64,000 nucleotides of DNA from Bacteroides fragilis NCTC 9343 (GTDB lineage Bacteria > Bacteroidota > Bacteroidia > Bacteroidales > Bacteroidaceae). Positions 17,374 to 27,345 of the stretch are shown in pieces. The stretch spans positions 620,001 through 684,000 of the forward strand of contig NC_003228.3 of assembly GCF_000025985.1 (NCBI RefSeq), read 5' to 3'. The position numbers were made by a program, and so were the translations under genes. The notes under the pieces are model-generated. The model searched no databases. It had not been told where the DNA came from and worked only from the letters and a program-made list of their open reading frames with translations. Position 1 is the first letter of the stretch; each line of letters starts with the position of its first letter.

Positions 17374-20322
17374 ATGAGACATTTGTTTTTATTGGCAGCA
17401 CTATTTTGTGCCTGCATTTCTTATGCACAGATTCGTGTACAAGAACGACTTCCTAAAAGTAAAACCGGTTTTGCTTTGACTACTGCGAAAGCACGGGCTA
17501 AGATTTATTACGATGCGAATGATGCGCTTGTTATCAAGAGATCGGCAGAATTGTTTGCCCGCGATATTCAAATGGTGACCGGTCAAAAGCCTGAACTGAT
17601 TCAAAAAAGGGAAAGAGCCAAAGCTCTGGTTATTGTCGGAACCATTGAAAAGAATCAATGGATCCGTGAGTTGGCGCAAAAAGGAAAAATTGATATCCGG
17701 CCATTGCAGGGTGCTTGGGAACGGTATTTGATTCAGACTGTCGACAACCCTTCTGCAGGAGTAGCCAAAGCATTGGTTATAGCAGGGAGTGATCGGCGGG
17801 GAGCGGCTTATGGCCTGTTCTCTATTTCCGAAATGATGGGAGTATCCCCTTGGTATTGGTGGGGTGATGTCCCGGTAAAAACGCACAAGGCTTTGTATGT
17901 AGATGCTCCGCCCACATATTCTAAAACACCTTCCGTGAAATATAGGGGTATTTTCCTGAACGATGAAGATTGGGGGCTGAAACCCTGGGCTGCTAAGACC
18001 TTTGAGAAAGAACGCGGTAATATTGGTCCCCGTACCTATGCGAAGATTTGTGAACTGTTACTGCGTTTGAAAGCTAATCATCTGGCTCCGGCAATGCATC
18101 CCGTATCTACCGCTTTTTATCAGATTCCCGAGAATAAACTCGTAGCAGATACGTTTGCCATTGTTATGGGCTCCAGCCATTGTGAACCCTTATTGTTGAA
18201 TACGGCCAGCGAGTGGCATAGCAAGACTATGGGACCCTGGGATTATAATGCTAATAAGGATAAGATTAATGAAGTTTTGGGCAATCGTGTGAAAGAAAAT
18301 TGTGCTTATGAGAATGTATACACATTAGCCTTGAGAGGATTGCACGATGCTGCCATGGGTGGAGGAGACGTACCGATGAAAGAGAAAGTGAAAATGCTGG
18401 AGAATGCTTTGAAAGACCAGAGGAGCCTGCTAACCCGGCATATTGATAAGCCTGCCGAAACCATCCCGCAGGCATTCACCCCTTATAAAGAGGTGCTGGA
18501 AATCTACTCGAATGGATTGGAACTGCCGGATGATGTGACCATTATCTGGGCGGATGATAATTTTGGCTATATGAAGCGTTTGAGTGGCCCTCAAGAACAA
18601 AAACGTACAGGACGTGCAGGTGTATACTATCATATTTCTTACCTCGGTGTACCTCATAGCTATTTATGGTTTAGTACCACTCCTCCGGCATTAATGTATG
18701 AAGAGCTTCGCAAAGCGTATGATACTACGGCCGACCGTATCTGGTTGGCAAACTGTGGAGACCTGAAAGGGGCTGAGGCACAAGTATCGTTTTTTCTCGA
18801 TATGGCTTATGATATCGACCAATTCAACGAAAATAATGTGCATACTTATCCTGCCCGTTGGTTGGCAAAAATCTTCGGAGAACAATATTACGATACATTG
18901 AAAGACATTACCTGCTCACATATAAATTTGGCTTTTTCCAGAAAACCGGAATACATGGGGTGGGGATACTGGAATAACTATTGGGGTGGAGGTGAAAAAC
19001 GTACCGATACCGAGTTTTCTTTTATAAATTACAATGAAGCCGGGAGGCGTTTGGCTGAGTACCGGCGGATCGGTAAAAAAGCAGAGGAAATGTTGGCAAC
19101 TGTAGATAAAAAGGCAAAACCGGCGCTGTATCAGTTGTTGTATTATCCGGTGAAAGGGGCCGAACTGATGAATCGTATGAATATGACCGGTCAGCTTTAT
19201 CGGCAATATGTTCGTCAGAAACGTGCTGCTGCCGATGATCTGAAGAGAGAAGCAACGACTTGTCACGATAGTTTGGAGATTATTACCGACGGATATAATT
19301 CGCTCTTGGACGGCAAATGGAAATACATGATGTCACTAAGACAAAATTATGATGGAAGCAGTTCCTATTTTATGCTTCCATTGATGGAAGAAAGTTATGT
19401 AGCAACGGGTGATCCGAAGTTGGCCGTTCAGGTAGAAAGTGAGCAATTGAATCGGGGAGGTTTTAGTTTCCGGGCTTTACCCGTGTTCAATACTTACTCC
19501 CGTAAAAGTCACTGGATCGATGTTTATAATCAGGGGGGAGGAATGTTGGACTGGAAATCGGAACTTTCTGACGAGTGGATCGTTTTGTCTCGTCAGTCGG
19601 GCAGTACTCGTACTGAAGATCGTATCCAAGTATCGATCGATTGGAATAAAGTACCATCAGGAGAGAAAGTCACAGGATTTATTGAGTTCTCTACCGGAAT
19701 GCAGAAAGAACGGGTGCTTGTTTCCGTATTCAATCCGAAGACTCCGGTACGCGACGAATTACAAGGACTTTTCATAGAGGAAAATGGCTACGTATCTCTG
19801 CCCGCTACAGCCTTCCACCGTAAGTTTGAGAGTGAAGATGTCAAGATGAGTGTACTTCCCGGTTTGGGCTTTGAAGGTGCTGCCTTGCAAATAGGAAGTC
19901 CGATAGCTCCCTTACAGATGTATCGTTCGTCCGAGGTGCCTAGAGTGGAATATGATTTTTATACTTTCAATGCTGGAATGGTTGATGTGTATACCTACGT
20001 ACTGCCCACTTTCCCTTTGCATGCTGATCGGGATTATAAACTACCGGAGCATACCAATTCGGATACCAAATATAGTGTCCGTATCGATGACGGATCTATT
20101 TCTACTCCATCCACTTCAGCCATAGAATATTCCCAGATCTGGTATGACAGTGTGCTGAAAAATTGTAGAGTGAATAAATCCACTCTTTATGTAAAGGCCC
20201 CCGGTAAGCATACATTGCAGATTCGCTGTGGAGATCCCGGAACTGTGATTCAGAAAATCGTTATTGATATGGGTGGGCTCAAAAGGTCATATTTAGGACC
20301 TGAAACAACTCTTTGCCGTTAA
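17374..20322 (+). CDS. GH115-family glycoside hydrolase (probable alpha-glucuronidase)
   Basis: A 982-residue secreted enzyme with signal peptide ending near residue 19 (SYAQ). Family-typical segments: GSDRRGAAYGLFSISEMMGVSPW and KYRGIFLNDEDWGLKPWA (about residues 130-208), MHPVSTAF with VMGSSHCEP (about 245-275), IIWADDNFGYMKRL near 390, and a MAYDIDQF helical part; beta-rich C-terminal domains fill about 680-982. Characterised GH115 enzymes remove (4-O-methyl-)glucuronic acid from glucuronoxylan or arabinogalactan. It follows the SusCD genes but has its own promoter-like box, and no xylanase accompanies it, so the substrate need not be xylan. Confidence 0.88.
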   Translation: MRHLFLLAALFCACISYAQIRVQERLPKSKTGFALTTAKARAKIYYDANDALVIKRSAELFARDIQMVTGQKPELIQKRERAKALVIVGTIEKNQWIRELAQKGKIDIRPLQGAWERYLIQTVDNPSAGVAKALVIAGSDRRGAAYGLFSISEMMGVSPWYWWGDVPVKTHKALYVDAPPTYSKTPSVKYRGIFLNDEDWGLKPWAAKTFEKERGNIGPRTYAKICELLLRLKANHLAPAMHPVSTAFYQIPENKLVADTFAIVMGSSHCEPLLLNTASEWHSKTMGPWDYNANKDKINEVLGNRVKENCAYENVYTLALRGLHDAAMGGGDVPMKEKVKMLENALKDQRSLLTRHIDKPAETIPQAFTPYKEVLEIYSNGLELPDDVTIIWADDNFGYMKRLSGPQEQKRTGRAGVYYHISYLGVPHSYLWFSTTPPALMYEELRKAYDTTADRIWLANCGDLKGAEAQVSFFLDMAYDIDQFNENNVHTYPARWLAKIFGEQYYDTLKDITCSHINLAFSRKPEYMGWGYWNNYWGGGEKRTDTEFSFINYNEAGRRLAEYRRIGKKAEEMLATVDKKAKPALYQLLYYPVKGAELMNRMNMTGQLYRQYVRQKRAAADDLKREATTCHDSLEIITDGYNSLLDGKWKYMMSLRQNYDGSSSYFMLPLMEESYVATGDPKLAVQVESEQLNRGGFSFRALPVFNTYSRKSHWIDVYNQGGGMLDWKSELSDEWIVLSRQSGSTRTEDRIQVSIDWNKVPSGEKVTGFIEFSTGMQKERVLVSVFNPKTPVRDELQGLFIEENGYVSLPATAFHRKFESEDVKMSVLPGLGFEGAALQIGSPIAPLQMYRSSEVPRVEYDFYTFNAGMVDVYTYVLPTFPLHADRDYKLPEHTNSDTKYSVRIDDGSISTPSTSAIEYSQIWYDSVLKNCRVNKSTLYVKAPGKHTLQIRCGDPGTVIQKIVIDMGGLKRSYLGPETTLCR

Positions 20323-20427
20323 TATTATTTTTAATTAACATTCTTGCATGCAGGCTTTCTATGAATATTCTATTTCTATAAGTAGAGAGAACATATTTTG
20401 AATATCTAACGAAAAAAGAAATTTATT

Positions 20428-21183
20428 ATGAAGATCTGTTCATGCTTGAATAAAGGAGTTATGATTGCAGTGGCAGTTGTTTGTTCTGCCAGTTTACAGT
20501 CTTGTCTGGATGACAATGATAAGTATTATTATGTGGAAGGATTTCCTAATGCTCTTGTTACGGTGAAAAATGCGACTGATGGTTCATTCTTCTTACAGCT
20601 GAATGATAGCACGACTTTGTTGCCGACCAATATGTCCTCTTCACCTTTTGGAGATAAAGAAGTCAGGGCATTGGTGAATTATGATGAAGTGAGTGAGTCT
20701 GGTGGCAGATATGATAAGGCGGTACAGGTGAACTGGATAGATAGTATTTTGACGAAATCGATTGCCCCGGATTTAGGATCAGAAAATGACGTTGTTTATG
20801 GAACAGATCCCGTGGAAATAGTAAACGATTGGGTGACTATTGCGGAAGATGGTTATTTGACCCTACGATTCAGAACAAAATGGGGTGATTATAATAAAGC
20901 CCATTTCGTAAATTTATTGTTGGGGCAAAATCCGTCTGACCCATATGAGGTTGAGTTTCGCCATAATGCATATGGCGATACATATGGTACGGTTGGTGAT
21001 GGTTTGGTAGCCTTTAAGCTGGTGGGACTTCCGGATACGAATGGAAAAACGGTTCCGTTGACTTTGAAATGGAAGTCATTTAGTGGAGATAAATCGGCTG
21101 TATTTGATTATTGTACTCAAAAAACCGTTACACCGGCTAAACCGGCCATTGTTTCTGTAAGGAGCAATTTAAATTTAAAATAG
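20428..21183 (+). CDS. NigD-like lipoprotein
   Basis: A 251-residue protein with lipobox Cys at about residue 26 (SLQSC). The pattern (ATDGSFFLQLNDSTTLLPTN near residues 49-68, then a strand-rich second half with LTLRFRTKWGD) matches the NigD-like family, two-domain beta proteins found in Bacteroides surface loci. Such proteins have no settled biochemical function. It is the last gene of the first sugar locus and is followed by two stem-loops. Confidence 0.8.
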   Translation: MKICSCLNKGVMIAVAVVCSASLQSCLDDNDKYYYVEGFPNALVTVKNATDGSFFLQLNDSTTLLPTNMSSSPFGDKEVRALVNYDEVSESGGRYDKAVQVNWIDSILTKSIAPDLGSENDVVYGTDPVEIVNDWVTIAEDGYLTLRFRTKWGDYNKAHFVNLLLGQNPSDPYEVEFRHNAYGDTYGTVGDGLVAFKLVGLPDTNGKTVPLTLKWKSFSGDKSAVFDYCTQKTVTPAKPAIVSVRSNLNLK

Positions 21184-21194
21184 TTTTCTTGGGC

Positions 21195-21270
21195 ATACTG
21201 CGTTTCTATTCTTTTTGAATTGAGATCGTATTACTTTCCGAATATTCAGAAGTGCATAGAAGCGCAGTAT
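21195..21270 (+). terminator. Inverted repeat downstream of the NigD-like gene
   Basis: Arms ATACTGCGTTTCTAT (21195-21209) and ATAGAAGCGCAGTAT (21256-21270) pair over 15 bp with one G-U, with a 46-base loop, followed by TGTTTTC. It is a probable end-of-transcript structure for the sugar locus. Confidence 0.5.
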
Positions 21271-21325
21271 TGTTTTCATTAACATTGTTAATGGCATTTC
21301 TCTTTCATTCTTTTTTTACCGGCAA

Positions 21326-21359
21326 AAAACAAGTCTTTAGCATCTCAAAGACTTGTTTT
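21326..21359. terminator. Perfect 13-bp stem-loop terminator
   Basis: AAAACAAGTCTTT (21326-21338) and AAAGACTTGTTTT (21347-21359) with an 8-base loop; A-rich on one side and T-rich on the other, so it can act in both directions. Confidence 0.75.
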
Positions 21360-21836
21360 CTATTATTAAAGAACTTATTTTAACATTCTGTTAAATCAGG
21401 TGTTTCCCAAATACAAAAGGGAGAACGTTAACAGATTGATAATAAGTAACATATTGTAAGTTCAACTTCTTCTTCTTTATTTGTCTCTTTTGAAGTCGAA
21501 TCCGTATGCTTGTTATATTAGTACATTCGTTTGGAGGTGGAAACTACTTTGTTGAAATTCTCTAGGATATCGACTGTTGTGTTGTTCCTTGACTGTTTCA
21601 AGCCAAGATACATTTAGATATGTCTTTTCCTGATGCTGAATTTAGTTTATCAGTAATTTGCTTAAAGGTCAAAGACGTGGTGAGAAGTACCTTTTTGATG
21701 AATGAGATCATATAGTAACCGCGATCTATAGTGTAGGTGTATTTGAAAAAAAACAATGTGTTAGGGTGAAACTATACATGGTGATGTTGTAGGTTGTATT
21801 TGGATTGATAATTCATTGTTCAATAGTGAATTATCC

Positions 21837-21968
21837 TGTTGATAACTTCGGTTGGTATCTGTTGATAACTATGTTAATAACTTTGTTGACAACTGCGTGG
21901 GGGAATTAAGTGTCTGGAAATGTTAGGCAATAAAACAGCGTTTAAGAGTCTAAATTTCTTAAACGCTG
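21837..21968. repeat. Module A: phased TGTTRATAAC boxes plus hairpin
   Basis: Boxes TGTTGATAAC at 21837 and 21860, TGTTAATAAC at 21872 and TGTTGACAAC at 21884 (steps 23, 12, 12). A perfect 11-bp hairpin follows, CAGCGTTTAAG (21936-21946) with CTTAAACGCTG (21958-21968). A diverged copy with the same steps is at 23240-23360. The reverse complement TTATCAACA is one base from the DnaA box TTATCCACA. Confidence 0.7.
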
Positions 21969-22138
21969 ATTTCTGGGTGTTAATGGAATTTGAGATTTGC
22001 CTAAGGCACTCGTAGGTATGAATTGGATACTAATCAATGATTTTCTATTTCTTTACGTTCCACGCATTTACTTTTTTTTATCGACAATTAGGTTGTTTCC
22101 CCTTTTTTCCATGCTTTGTGCAATTTTGGTGTAAGATG

Positions 22139-22795
22139 TTATTTTACAGTTATTTTATTGATTTTCATGACATGATAAACACCGGCATAATCGGCGGCAA
22201 AGCCTTCGTCTGATTTACCCATATCAATAACTTCTAATTCCACATATACAGGTGTTCCATTTTTGATTCCTTTTGTTTCACCATCATACTTTTGTAGGAG
22301 TTCTCCTGTTTTATCAACAATCCAATAATCAGTGGAATCCCCTTCTGAAGTGAAAGAACGTGTTTCATGTCCGATGATCAATTTACCTTTTACGGACAAA
22401 AGTTTCTGGGTAGGAGTGTCCGGTGTCGGTATAGCTTCTTCGTCTGGTATTTCATTCGTCTTGGAATACCTCAAAACCAACTCGCCTTTTTTGAGAATCA
22501 AACTGTCCTGAGTCAATTGCTCTACTGTTAGTGTATCTGTAAAGGATATACTTTGGTGGTTGCCGATGCTTATACCGGAAAGGAGTAATAAGTTTCCTTC
22601 TTTCTTCCATTTCTCATATTTCAAAGTGGCCATATTGATGGAAGAAGCACTTCCGTTTGCTTCAAGCGTGAATCCTTGTTTTAAATTAGATATTCCGGGA
22701 ACCGGTTCCACCCAAGAGCCTTCTATCGTAACATCATTACAAGCCACCAAGGTAGTTATGGCAAGGACAACGGTTAAATTTCTAAATATCTCCAT
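22139..22795 (-). CDS. Lipoprotein with lipocalin-like N-terminal and NlpE C-terminal-like domains
   Basis: A 218-residue protein with lipobox Cys at about residue 19 (TTLVAC). The N-terminal part begins with IEGSWVEPV and alternates strands as in short lipocalin-like domains; residues about 130-218 (VKGKLIIGHETRSF, TDYWIVDKTGEL, GTPVYVELEVID) resemble the OB-type C-terminal domain of NlpE. Function unknown; probably an inner- or outer-leaflet anchored envelope protein. It stands alone on the minus strand, flanked on both sides by copies of the TGTTRATAAC box module. Confidence 0.75.
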   Translation of the reverse strand: MEIFRNLTVVLAITTLVACNDVTIEGSWVEPVPGISNLKQGFTLEANGSASSINMATLKYEKWKKEGNLLLLSGISIGNHQSISFTDTLTVEQLTQDSLILKKGELVLRYSKTNEIPDEEAIPTPDTPTQKLLSVKGKLIIGHETRSFTSEGDSTDYWIVDKTGELLQKYDGETKGIKNGTPVYVELEVIDMGKSDEGFAADYAGVYHVMKINKITVK

Positions 22796-23368
22796 TTTTG
22801 TTATTCTTTAAATTATATCCCTAATACTATATTTATATCTATACTGGGTTTCAGGTTAATATCATAAATAACTCTCAAGATTAGTTCACTATGTTACATC
22901 AGACGGCTGCTGACACGCAAAGAATGGCTCTCTGAAGGTACTTTTCTTTTTATTATTTTAAGCTGTTACACTTTTTAGCTTGGTCATGTGTCTCTATTTT
23001 TAGTATCTGTAGCATCATGATTTATGCAAAAATAAATGTTTTGTTTTGATATACAATATATTCTTTGGGATCTGTTAGTCACTTTTTTATTTCATAAGGT
23101 GAGCAACGGAGTTTGTAATGCTTTTGAATGTTGAAATGGAAAAATTGAGTATTTTCCAGCTTGTTGATAACCTTTTGAAAAGCTAGTTGATTGATATGGA
23201 GGTAAAATACTTAATTTATTGAATTGTAGTCTGTTAACCTGTTAATAACTTTGGTGTATATCTGTTAATAACTATGTTGATAACTGTGTTAAGAATCTAA
23301 CTATAGGAGAGTATGTGGCAATAAAAAAGCGCCCAAGAGTGGAAGCCTCCTAAACGCTAATTTTCTTT
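22796..23368. other. Gene-poor intergenic stretch, 573 bp
   Basis: AT-rich and without a credible coding frame. It must hold the promoter of the minus-strand lipoprotein, but no clear TAnnTTTG box was found. A single TGTTGATAAC box (23162-23171) and module B (23240-23360) lie at its right end, next to the tRNA. Confidence 0.5.
23240..23360. repeat. Module B: second, diverged copy of the box/hairpin element
   Basis: Boxes TGTTAATAAC at 23240 and 23263, TGTTGATAAC at 23275 and TGTTAAGAAT at 23287 repeat the 23-12-12 steps of module A. The downstream hairpin is degenerate: GGCAATAAAAAAGCG and TAAACGCTAATTT align with GGCAATAAAACAGCG and TAAACGCTGATTT of module A. It ends 8 bp from the encoded tRNA CCA. 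Confidence 0.68.
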
Positions 23369-23445
23369 TGGTAGCGGGACCCGGGATTGAACCGGGGACC
23401 TCATGATTATGAATCATGCGCTCTAACCAGCTGAGCTATCCCGCC
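23369..23445 (-). tRNA. tRNA with CAU anticodon (elongator Met or Ile2), CCA encoded
   Basis: Reads on the minus strand from GGCGGGATAGCTCAG to the T-arm GGTTCAATCC and 3' CCA. The anticodon loop TTCATAA lies between CATGA and TCATG stems. The lack of three G-C pairs in the anticodon stem argues against the initiator. CAU can be elongator methionine or, if modified to lysidine, isoleucine; sequence alone here does not decide. The acceptor stem is complete with a G1-U72 pair. Confidence 0.93.
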
Positions 23446-23614
23446 ATTGTTTCTCGATTGCGGGTGCAAAGATAGAGCCTTTTTTTAAATCTCCAAAACA
23501 TTTTCTATCTTTTTTGTGTTTAACTTAAAAAAAAAGATCTTTGAAAGTACGATGGACAGGCTGTTCCTGACCCGGAAAGAAGAGATGTAATGAAGAAAGT
23601 GAATTAATTATGCC

Positions 23615-23643
23615 TTGTAATTAGAAAAAAGTATTTATCTTGG
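23615..23643 (+). promoter_or_regulatory. Possible promoter for the START-like gene
   Basis: TTG at 23615-23617, 18 bp, then TATCTTGG (one mismatch to TAnnTTTG). A start point near 23650 would favour the ATG at 23671 over the one at 23659. Confidence 0.35.
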
Positions 23644-23670
23644 CACACACAATCAATAATGAATGAAGCT

Positions 23671-24057
23671 ATGAAAAAAGAGAAAATACATTTGGAATAC
23701 CTTCTGAATGCGACCTCTAAAAATATTCTTTGGTCAGCAATTAGCACACCTACCGGTTTGGAGGACTGGTTCGCAGACAAAGTAGTATCAGATGATAAAA
23801 CGGTGACCTTTTGTTGGGGCAAAACCGAACAGCGTCAGGCCGGTATTGTTGCGATTCGGGCATATTCGTTCATTCGTTTCCACTGGCTTGATGACGAAAA
23901 TGAAAGGGACTATTTTGAAATTAAGATGAGTTATAATGAATTGACGGGTGACTATGTGCTCGAAATTACTGACTTTTCTGAAGCGGATGAAGCGGATGAT
24001 TTGAAGGAATTGTGGGATTCTCAGGTGAGTAAGTTACGGAGAACATGTGGTTTTTAG
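23671..24057 (+). CDS. START-like (SRPBCC) domain protein
   Basis: A 128-residue single-domain protein beginning KKEKIHLEYLLNA after Met, with GLEDWFADKV and a C-terminal helix (LKELWDSQVSKLRR), as in the START-like/AHSA1-related helix-grip family of Bacteroidota. Such folds bind hydrophobic ligands in a cavity; the ligand is unknown. The start at 23671 was chosen because a promoter-like box ends at 23643; the ATG at 23659 in the same frame is possible. It is probably cytosolic. Confidence 0.82.
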   Translation: MKKEKIHLEYLLNATSKNILWSAISTPTGLEDWFADKVVSDDKTVTFCWGKTEQRQAGIVAIRAYSFIRFHWLDDENERDYFEIKMSYNELTGDYVLEITDFSEADEADDLKELWDSQVSKLRRTCGF

Positions 24058-24099
24058 TTAACTTTCGACCAAAAATTTTTCGCACTCCTTTTTTTGTGC

Positions 24100-24107
24100 T
24101 AATTTTG
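24100..24107 (+). promoter_or_regulatory. -7 box upstream of the LptF/LptG-like permease gene
   Basis: TAATTTTG matches TAnnTTTG. It puts the transcript start near 24114, just after the START-like gene, and supports the ATG at 24134 as start. Confidence 0.5.
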
Positions 24108-24133
24108 TATCTTAATTGCATGAAACTATTAAG

Positions 24134-26044
24134 ATGCTACGCATAAAAAGATTAGATATTTTTATAATAAAGAGTTTTTTATTACTCTTTGTCGGTACAT
24201 TTTTCATCTGCCTCTTCATCTTCATGATGCAGTTTTTGTGGAAGTATGTAGACGAATTGGTGGGAAAAGGGTTGGAGATGAGTGTACTGGCTCAATTCTT
24301 CTTTTATTCTGCGTTGAGTCTGGTACCGATGTCACTACCCTTGGCAGTGTTGTTGGCTTCTTTGATAACGTTTGGTAATTTTGGTGAACGTTTTGAGTTG
24401 CTTGCCATGAAAGCGGCGGGGATTTCATTACTTAAAATCATGCGCCCGCTTATTGTTCTCGTCTTTGCCATTTGTTGTGTATCCTTTTATTTCCAGAACG
24501 TCATCGGTCCACAGGCGCAAGCCAAGTTGGGAACCCTGCTTATTTCGATGAAGCAGAAATCTCCTGAAGTTGATATTCCCGAAGGAGTTTTCTATGATGA
24601 AATAGATGGTTATAACCTGAAAGTACAAAGGAAAGACCGTAAAACGGGTATGCTTTATGATGTGATCATTTATGATTTCTCCAACAACTTTGATAATGCT
24701 CGCATTATAGTTGCTGATTCGGGACGTTTGGAAATGACCGCTGATAAACAGCATCTCTACTTGCATCTGTACAGCGGCGAGATGTTTGAGAATCTGAAAG
24801 CACAGAGCATGAGTTCGAAGAATGTTCCTTACCGTCGTGAGTCTTTCCGGGAAAAGCATTCGATTATTCAGTTCGACTCAGATTTTAATATGGCTGATGC
24901 CAGCATCATGAGCAATCAGTCCACTACCAAAGATATGATAAAAATACAGGCATCTATCGATTCTATGACCGTATTGGCCGATAGTATCGGAAGACAGTAT
25001 TTTGTTGAAGCAAGTAAGGGACCCTATCGTACAGCAGTCGGATTGACGAAAGAAGATACCTTGAAAATGCAGGAAGCGCAGATTCGTGACTATAATGTAG
25101 ATAGTCTGTTTGAGGCTGCTACGTTGATGAATAAGCAGAAGATTATAGCATCAGCTGTTGGGCGTACAGAGAATCTGTCGAGTGACTGGGGATTTAAGAG
25201 CTTTACGATGACCCAGAATGACTTCAGTATAAGGAAACATAAAATAGAATGGCACCGGAAGATCACGATTTCTCTATCCTGTCTTTTATTCTTTTTCATT
25301 GGTGCACCTTTGGGAGGGATTATTCGTAAAGGTGGATTGGGAATGCCTGTTATTGTTTCCGTACTTACCTTTATTATTTACTATATAATAGACAACACGG
25401 GTTATAAAATGGCCCGTGATGGAAAGTGGATTGTGTGGATGGGGATGTGGATGAGTTCTGCCATTCTGGCTCCGCTTGGATATTTCCTGACTTATAAATC
25501 GAATAAAGACTCCGTTGTATTGAATACGGATGTATATATCTCTTGGTTCAAAAGAGTGTTTGGGGTACGTAGTGTCCGACATCTGTCCAAGAAGGAAGTT
25601 ATTATTCATGATCCGGATTATCAACGTCTTCCGTTCGATTTGAATGGCCTTTCAGAGGAGTGTAGGGCTTATATGCAAAAGAACCGATTGGCCAAGGCAC
25701 CCAATTATTTTAGCCTGTGGATGTCCGGCGGGCAAGATCAGGAAATTATCGCTATAAACAGCCGTATGGAAGCATTGGTTGATGAGATGTCTAATACCCG
25801 TTCACTGATACTACTTCAGAAGTTGGAAAAATATCCGATTATCCCTGTAAATGCGCATGTGCGCCCATTCCATAATTATTGGCTTAATATGGCAATAGGA
25901 ATTGTGATTCCTATTGGTCTGTTCTTTTATTTCCGGATTTGGGCTTTTCGTATACGTCTGAATAAAGACATGGAGCGGATTATCGCATTGAACCGGGATG
26001 TGGAATTGACAATAAAAGATATTAATAACGAAAACAAGATATAA
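24134..26044 (+). CDS. LptF/LptG (YjgP/YjgQ) family permease
   Basis: A 636-residue inner-membrane protein. Three helices near the N-terminus ([17 protein letters not shown] onwards), a large periplasmic beta-jellyroll-like region (about 125-330), then three helices near 375-450, match LptF/LptG, the permease of the lipopolysaccharide export ABC transporter. It is longer than the roughly 360 residues of the E. coli proteins because of a C-terminal extension with one more hydrophobic segment near residue 585-605, which is usual in Bacteroides. A TTG 18 bp upstream in frame is less likely than the ATG used. ribBA follows after 4 bp. Confidence 0.88.
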
Positions 26045-26048
26045 AAGT

Positions 26049-27263
26049 ATGGAACCAATCAGACTGAATACCATTGAAGAGGCGATAGCTGACTTCAAAG
26101 AAGGTAATTTTGTAATTGTGGTAGATGATGAAGATCGTGAAAATGAAGGTGATTTCATTATTGCTGCCGAGAAGATTACTCCGGAAAAAGTAAATTTCAT
26201 GCTGACTCACGGTCGTGGAGTACTTTGTGCTCCAATCACAGAAGAACGTTGCGCTGAGTTGGAACTGGATATGCAGGTGTCGTCCAACACTTCAATTTAC
26301 GAAACTCCGTTTACTGTTACTGTCGACTTGCTTGAGGGGTGTACAACCGGAGTTTCCATGCATGACCGTGCAATGACTATTCGCGCTTTGGCTGATCCGA
26401 AGACAAAACCTGCCGACCTGGGGCGTCCGGGACATATCAATCCTTTGCGTGCCCGCTCTCGCGGGGTACTTCGTCGTGCAGGTCATACCGAGGCAAGTGT
26501 CGATCTGGCTAAGCTTGCCGGATTATATCCTGCCGCTGCATTGATCGAAATTATCAATGAAGACGGCACCATGGCCCGTCTGCCTCAGTTGGTAGAAGTA
26601 GCCCGTCGCTTCGGATTGAAAATAATCTCCATTAAAGATCTGATTGCTTATCGTCTCCAGATGGAGTCTATTGTCGATAGAGGTGTTGAAGTGGATATGC
26701 CTACACAGTTCGGGCATTTCCGTCTGATACCTTTCCGCCAGAAATCAAATGGAATGGAACACATTGCATTGATAAAGGGAACTTGGGATACAGACGAACC
26801 GATTCTGGTGCGTGTGCACTCTTCTTGTATGACGGGTGATATCTTTGGTTCATGTCGTTGTGAGTGTGGTGAACAGCTTCACAAAGCTATGGAAATGATT
26901 GAGGCTGCCGGTAAAGGGGTGATCGTTTACATGAATCAGGAAGGTCGTGGCATCGGCCTGATGAATAAGATTGCTGCTTATAAACTTCAGGAAGAAGGTT
27001 ATGACACGGTAGATGCCAATCTCCATTTGGGTTTTGATGCCGACGAACGTGATTATGGAGTCGGTGCACAGATTTTGCGTGAGATCGGAGTGAAGAAGAT
27101 GAAACTGATGACTAACAATCCGGTGAAACGTATCGGTCTGGAAGCCTATGGGTTAGAGATTACCGAGAATGTGGGAATTGAGATTAAGCCGAATCCTTAT
27201 AATGAACGCTACCTGAAGACTAAGAAAGATAGAATGGGTCATACGCTTCATTTTAATAAGTAA
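26049..27263 (+). CDS. ribBA: RibBA, dihydroxybutanone-phosphate synthase / GTP cyclohydrolase II
   Basis: A 404-residue bifunctional riboflavin-pathway enzyme. The N-terminal RibB domain (about 1-200) shows [11 protein letters not shown]; the C-terminal RibA domain (about 205-400) shows the zinc-binding cysteines in [18 protein letters not shown] and the NQEGRGIGL motif. It converts ribulose 5-phosphate to dihydroxybutanone phosphate and GTP to the pyrimidine precursor. It starts 4 bp after the LptF/G gene, so both are probably on one transcript. No FMN riboswitch is seen here. Confidence 0.97.
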
Positions 27264-27345
27264 ACTGTCTATTTGCTTTCATATATCAAATATTATAGTT
27301 TATTTTGCAATCAAATTCACTCAACAACAATAAAATAGATACGAA

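Larger units (their letters stand above)
21184..22138. other. Gene-poor intergenic stretch, 955 bp
   Basis: No credible coding frame was found. It contains a long-looped inverted repeat (21195-21270), a perfect stem-loop terminator (21326-21359) and module A of the duplicated box/hairpin element (21837-21968). The rest is AT-rich with stops in all frames. Confidence 0.6.

Noticed and set aside
21184..23368. Chromosomal replication origin proper
   Set aside because: TTATCAACA-like boxes are present, but no dnaA or other origin-linked gene, no switch in gene strand and no skew calculation support it; kept only as a hypothesis in the module finding.
23369..23445. tRNA as attachment site for an integrated element
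   Set aside because: No integrase gene and no duplicated tRNA 3' end within the window; module A does not repeat tRNA sequence.
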